This document shows, piece by piece, positions 30,874 through 33,383 of a DNA stretch of 33,383 nt. The notes below the pieces were generated by a model. It ran no database searches, was not told the DNA's origin, and saw only the letters and a program-made list of their open reading frames with translations. A program made the position numbers and the translations under genes. Location of the stretch: contig CAYLZW010000032.1 in assembly GCA_964388085.1 (NCBI GenBank), forward strand, positions 1 through 33,383, written 5' to 3'. How positions within the stretch are numbered: position 1 is the first letter of the stretch; every line of letters begins with the position of its first letter. The stretch comes from CAYLZW01 sp964388085 (lineage in GTDB: Bacteria; Myxococcota; UBA727; CAYLZW01).

Positions 30874-31203
30874 TAGGTACAGAGTCGAGGAAGTTTGGGC
30901 CGCAGGGCATGTCAAAGACCCCCTCCGGAGAGAGGAGCCCCGCGTCGGCACCCGGCTCCTGCACGGTGATGCCACCCTCCAGGAGGTCGGACGATAGGCC
31001 GGCGCTCAACACGTACACGACGGCGTTGGTGGGGATCTCGCCCCCGCCAGGCAGAAAGCCCGTGATGCCGAACGACGGCCCGGCGGCGAGGGACGCGCCT
31101 GCCGTGAGGAGCGTCGCGCCCACGACGAAGCACCACCCGAACGCTGCCAGCCGGTCTTGTCGCCGCTTCATTCTGCTCACCTCCCCTACTGATTCCCTCG
31201 CAG

Positions 31204-31677
31204 TTATTGAGGCTTCGGCCCAAACTCAATCGCGCCCCTCGGCAAGAAATAGACGATGTCCATCACGCCGCCCTCGACGCTGGGGACGTGCCATGAGCCC
31301 GGCGGGTACACCGTAAACCCCGGCTCGTTGCCATCAAAGCGCGGCTCTCCCGAGACGGCGAAACAGAGATCGACCTCGCCGTTTGGATGCAGGTGGCCCG
31401 GCCCCGGCTTCGCCATGTGCACGAGATCGATCACAATGTCGTCGTCGCCGGTCTTCTTGAGCCGCGAGAAGCGAATGCCGTCATTCTCCTTCTCACAAAG
31501 CCAGCCGTCGCGCACGCCTTCGCGCAGGAGCGCCCGCACCTGGCCGAGCGCTTTGCCCTCGAGCGGGAAGCGCTCCTTCAGCGTCGCTAGGGCGTCGTCC
31601 GGATGGTCGAGATCGAGCGTGCGCACCAGCGCGAGCAATGGGTCGAGGGCAGCGAGCAGATCTTCGCGCGTGGCCAA
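31204..31677 (-). CDS. DUF4863 / 4-hydroxylaminobenzoate lyase (PnbB)-like protein
   Basis: 157 residues from TTG 31677, fixed by GGAGGTG 5 bases upstream. The N-terminal half is helical; the C-terminal half has the family pattern GPGHLHPNGEVDLCFAVSG, PRFDG, then VYPPGSWHVPSVEGGVMDIVYFLPRGAIEF. This matches the DUF4863 family, which includes PnbB, the lyase that converts 4-hydroxylaminobenzoate to protocatechuate in nitrobenzoate degradation. Most members have no tested activity. No nitroreductase or aromatic-ring dioxygenase lies nearby, so nitroaromatic degradation is not supported by context. It is the middle gene of a minus-strand cluster: 19 bases after the preceding stop and 32 bases before the ATG of the interrupted gene. 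Confidence 0.8.
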   Translation of the reverse strand: MATREDLLAALDPLLALVRTLDLDHPDDALATLKERFPLEGKALGQVRALLREGVRDGWLCEKENDGIRFSRLKKTGDDDIVIDLVHMAKPGPGHLHPNGEVDLCFAVSGEPRFDGNEPGFTVYPPGSWHVPSVEGGVMDIVYFLPRGAIEFGPKPQ

Positions 31678-31696
31678 GCGGGCACCTCCAGCGGGA

Positions 31697-32758
31697 TCAG
31701 TCCCGAATCAATGTCATCTCGCGATCGAGATCTCCGCCGCCGAGCTTGAGCTGCCCGTCGTGCAGCGACGCGTGGTACGTCACCGTCTCTCCCGCGGTGC
31801 TGGTAATCGTCAACAGCCCGCGGCTGAATTCCCAGCGTCCGGCGAGCGGACCAAAGGCCACGGAGCCCGAGGGCGCGAGCTGCAGCACGAGCGGCTCCGT
31901 CGAGGCTGCCTCGATGACCCGCCAGCGACCGATGAGCTGCGCGCGCGTGGCCGGCTTGGCCTTCACGGCGCGCTCCTCTTCCGCCGAGAAGCGCGCGCTG
32001 CCGCTGCGCTCGTACACGCTCGGCTCGGCGAGGTTGCCGGAGTGGAGCGTCAGGCGGCGGCCCTTCAGCACGTAGCGATAACGCTCCGTGCCCTGCTCGA
32101 GGTGCAGCGCGAGGCGCCCGCCGTCCGTCGACCACGTGCCCTCGAGCGGACCGAGCCGAAAGCGTCCCTCCTCGGTCAAGACGAGCCGCGGACCGTCGCC
32201 CACCGCGTCCCACTGGCCGACGAGGCTGCCGTAGAGCTTCTTGCCAGCCCGCGCCTCGTAAGAGCCGACCAGACGATCCTGATCGCGCGCGAAGCGCGCC
32301 CGCTCCCCGTGCAGGCTCTCGAAATGAAGCGTGTGCACGTGCCCGAACGCGTGCACCACGTAGAGCTCGACCGCCCGTACGGTGCGCGAATCCCCGCTCG
32401 CGAACACCGTCAACGAGCGACGCATACCCGGCTGCAGCCCGACGCTGGTCGGCACGTCCTGTCCTTGCGTGAAGCCGATCTCGGCGCGAAAGGGCTTCGT
32501 CGCGTCCTCGAGCGAGTCGCCGAGGCTCTCCTTCGGCCGCATGGGGCGCACGGAGACGTGAAAGACCGCGAACACGCCGTCGACATCACGGCGGAACATC
32601 ATCCCGCGCGTGTCGCCGGGCATGGGATGCAAGCGCCAGCCGAGCGGCAGCTTCACGGCGAAGCGCTGCTTGGTGTCGGTGTAGGTGCTCTTCTCCTTCT
32701 TCGCGGCGACCGGCGTACAGAGGAGACAGATCGCTAGGGCGGTGAGGGCGAGGCGCAT
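31697..32758 (-). CDS. Exported protein with two lipocalin-like repeats, unknown function
   Basis: 353 residues with a short signal peptide (ALTALAICLLCTPVAA). Residues 25-165 look like a DcrB/PsbP-like fold (YTDTKQRFAVKLPLGWRLHPMPG and later strand-rich parts). The last ~180 residues hold two similar beta-rich units, each beginning L-x-G-x-W/R-W (LVGQWDAVGDGPRLVLTEEGRFRLGPLEGTW and LIGRWRVIEAASTEPLVLQLAPSGSVAFGPLAGRW), an internal duplication like small lipocalin-type barrels. Probably periplasmic or surface-located. It heads a three-gene minus-strand cluster. Its ATG is only 10 bases from the TA flanking copy 2 of the miniature element, so its promoter or 5' leader must lie in or beyond that element. 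Confidence 0.7.
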   Translation of the reverse strand: MRLALTALAICLLCTPVAAKKEKSTYTDTKQRFAVKLPLGWRLHPMPGDTRGMMFRRDVDGVFAVFHVSVRPMRPKESLGDSLEDATKPFRAEIGFTQGQDVPTSVGLQPGMRRSLTVFASGDSRTVRAVELYVVHAFGHVHTLHFESLHGERARFARDQDRLVGSYEARAGKKLYGSLVGQWDAVGDGPRLVLTEEGRFRLGPLEGTWSTDGGRLALHLEQGTERYRYVLKGRRLTLHSGNLAEPSVYERSGSARFSAEEERAVKAKPATRAQLIGRWRVIEAASTEPLVLQLAPSGSVAFGPLAGRWEFSRGLLTITSTAGETVTYHASLHDGQLKLGGGDLDREMTLIRD

Positions 32759-32770
32759 GGGATGAGCTTA

Positions 32771-32945
32771 CCCCCCCGATCGCTTGCGTTGGTCCCATGG
32801 TCGCGAAGCGGCCTGCTGTTCGAAAGCACAGGCGTTCGCTGGCAAGGCGCAGCGGAGGCGCGACCTTTTGGTCGTCTCGAGCACGCAACGCAGCCAGCGG
32901 GCGAAAGACCGAGCGAGGGGGGATCAACGCGAGTGGTCAGGGGGG
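32771..32945. mobile_element. 175-bp MITE-like element, copy 2, flanked by TA
   Basis: TA at 32769-32770 and 32946-32947 flanks ends that read inward CCCCCCCGATCGCTTGCGTTG and CCCCCCTGACCACTCGCGTTG, imperfect inverted repeats. Its 78-bp core matches copy 1 at 75 of 78 positions, while the left arm is longer and diverged. It lies in the 237-base gap between the OmpA-type gene's end and the start of the 31697-32758 gene, both on the minus strand. No transposase is encoded. Confidence 0.75.
32833..32910. repeat. 78-bp conserved core of the element, copy 2
   Basis: It has the same order and length as the copy-1 core with three substitutions, all near the hairpin tip (GACC-TTTT-GGTC here). It can fold into a long imperfect hairpin in either transcript orientation. 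Confidence 0.9.
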
Positions 32946-32947
32946 TA

Positions 32948-32990
32948 GCTCGTGGCGACGCGGACCAAGGCGTCCCCCCCTGCCGCGAGC
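32948..32990 (-). terminator. Probable structured terminator of the OmpA-type gene
   Basis: GCTCGTGGC (32948-32956) pairs with GCCGCGAGC (32982-32990) over 9 bp with one G-T wobble. Inside it, GACGC (32957-32961) pairs with GCGTC (32970-32974). It begins 6 bases after the OmpA gene's stop on the minus strand and abuts element copy 2. It lacks a T-run. Confidence 0.4.
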
Positions 32991-32995
32991 CACCT

Positions 32996-33383
32996 CTACT
33001 GCTCCACGATGACGAACTCCACGCGGCGGTTCTTCGCCCGTCCCTCGGCGTTGTCGTTCGGCGCGATGGGCTGCTCCTCGCCGTAGCCGGCCGCCTCGAG
33101 GCGCGTCGCCTCGACGCCCTGATCGACGAGGTACTTCAGCACCGACTCGGCCCGGTTCTGGCTGAGGCGCTTGTTGGTCGTGTCGCGGCCGACGCTGTCG
33201 GTGTGCCCCTCGACGCGGACCTTCTTGATCTGCGGGCTCGCCTTCAGCACCTGCGCCACCTGGTTCAGCAGGTTGAAGCTGCGCGGCTGTAGGCGCGCGC
33301 TGCCGGTCTGGAAGTACACGGTCTCGGAGATCTCGATCTTCTCGCGCGTCACCACCACGAGGCTCTTGCCCTGGTCGGGGCAG
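32996..33383 (-). CDS. OmpA-family protein with TSP3-type repeat, 3' part (partial)
   Basis: The frame is open to the window edge, so the start lies beyond 33383. The first visible residues, C-P-D-Q-G-K-S-L-V-V-V-T-R-E-K-I-E-I, correspond to C-P-D-K-G-R-Q-V-V-I-L-R-A-E-R-I-E-I of the OmpA gene at the left edge, so a TSP3 repeat region very likely precedes it. An OmpA-like peptidoglycan-binding domain follows with EGHTDSVGRD, LSQNRAESVLKYLVDQGV and KNRRVEFVIVEQ at the C terminus. It probably links the outer membrane to peptidoglycan. Transcription runs toward element copy 2, from which it is separated by a hairpin. Confidence 0.9.
   Translation of the reverse strand, partial: CPDQGKSLVVVTREKIEISETVYFQTGSARLQPRSFNLLNQVAQVLKASPQIKKVRVEGHTDSVGRDTTNKRLSQNRAESVLKYLVDQGVEATRLEAAGYGEEQPIAPNDNAEGRAKNRRVEFVIVEQ

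Larger units (their letters stand above)
30001..31171 (-). pseudogene. Exported Fn3-like protein with MYXO-CTERM-like tail, interrupted by a miniature element
   Basis: The start is ATG 31171, fixed by a GGGGAGGTGAG ribosome site. The N-terminal piece has a signal peptide (LAAFGWCFVVGATLLTAGASLAAG) and reads properly to N-F-L-D-S-V-P. It then enters the element at 30716-30873 and meets TAA at 30715-30713. The C-terminal piece resumes in another frame at N-C-L-T-R-L-P-L-G and runs to 30001. Removing the 158-bp element and one TA (160 bases) joins ...D-S-V-P to N-C-L-T... in one frame of 336 residues. That protein has a strand-rich N-terminal region, an Fn3-like segment (F-Y-C-Y-R-V-V-A-I-D-A-G-G-N-E-S), an acidic Gly/Asp linker and a tail G-G-G-C-S, hydrophobic helix, R-R-R-E-R, like MYXO-CTERM sorting signals. 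It is last in a three-gene cluster. Confidence 0.8.

Noticed and set aside
30713..30880. A conserved peptide encoded by the repeat core (P-L-A-A-L-R-A-R ... V-A-P-P-L-R-L-A-S-E-R in both copies)
   Set aside because: Of the three differences, two change residues (H to D, E to K) and there is no start or ribosome site; the identity is explained by DNA repeat homology.

Overview
The window is very GC-rich, densely coded DNA with strong G/C preference at third codon positions. Several traits point to a Myxococcota-like (former deltaproteobacterial) chromosome: OmpA proteins with thrombospondin type-3 calcium repeats, a lipoprotein with a long Gly-Glu linker, a MYXO-CTERM-like sorting tail, a MshEN-plus-GAF-like protein, a PilZ protein of the myxobacterial kind, and many exported proteins without close functional names. 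The genus cannot be read from the sequence. I see no rRNA, tRNA, CRISPR array, phage or plasmid genes.

Layout. Bases 1-756 are the 3' end of an OmpA/TSP3 gene (+). Bases 763-7973 hold five closely packed minus-strand genes for exported proteins, transcribed in the order serine hydrolase-TPR, phospholipase D/cardiolipin-synthase-like lipoprotein, BamA-like barrel, unknown exported protein, DNase I-like phosphodiesterase. Bases 7996-12676 are plus-strand: a sulfotransferase, a MshEN/GAF-like protein, and a coupled pair made of a TolB-like protein and a (Gly-Glu)19 lipoprotein. Bases 12696-16371 (-) encode two overlapping alkaline-phosphatase-superfamily enzymes. Bases 16602-19759 (+) encode an SGNH hydrolase overlapping an APC permease. 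A perfect 16-bp hairpin separates these from a minus-strand block (25322 to 19822): TonB-dependent receptor, a second SGNH hydrolase paralogous to the first, a roughly 300-base leader with a possible 38-aa ORF and an apparent terminator/antiterminator switch, and a MATE exporter.

Bases 25364-29998 carry small and regulatory genes: DUF4177, a PilZ-transmembrane-AMIN fusion, a lipoprotein, a 66-aa protein, a zinc-ribbon protein and a HELLH protein. Bases 30001-32758 (-) are a three-gene cluster whose last gene is broken by a 158-bp TA-flanked inverted-repeat element. A second copy of the element (32771-32945) sits just upstream of the cluster's first gene. The window ends inside another OmpA/TSP3 gene (-), a paralogue of the first gene in the opposite orientation.

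The strongest unexpected signals are two. First, a non-autonomous, mariner/IS630-like miniature element whose removal together with one TA restores a single reading frame. Second, a leader before the MATE gene in which one segment can pair either with an upstream segment or with the 3' arm of a U-tailed terminator. The SGNH/transporter block, the five-gene envelope cluster and the PilZ-AMIN fusion are plausible uncharacterised functional units, but their roles are inferred.
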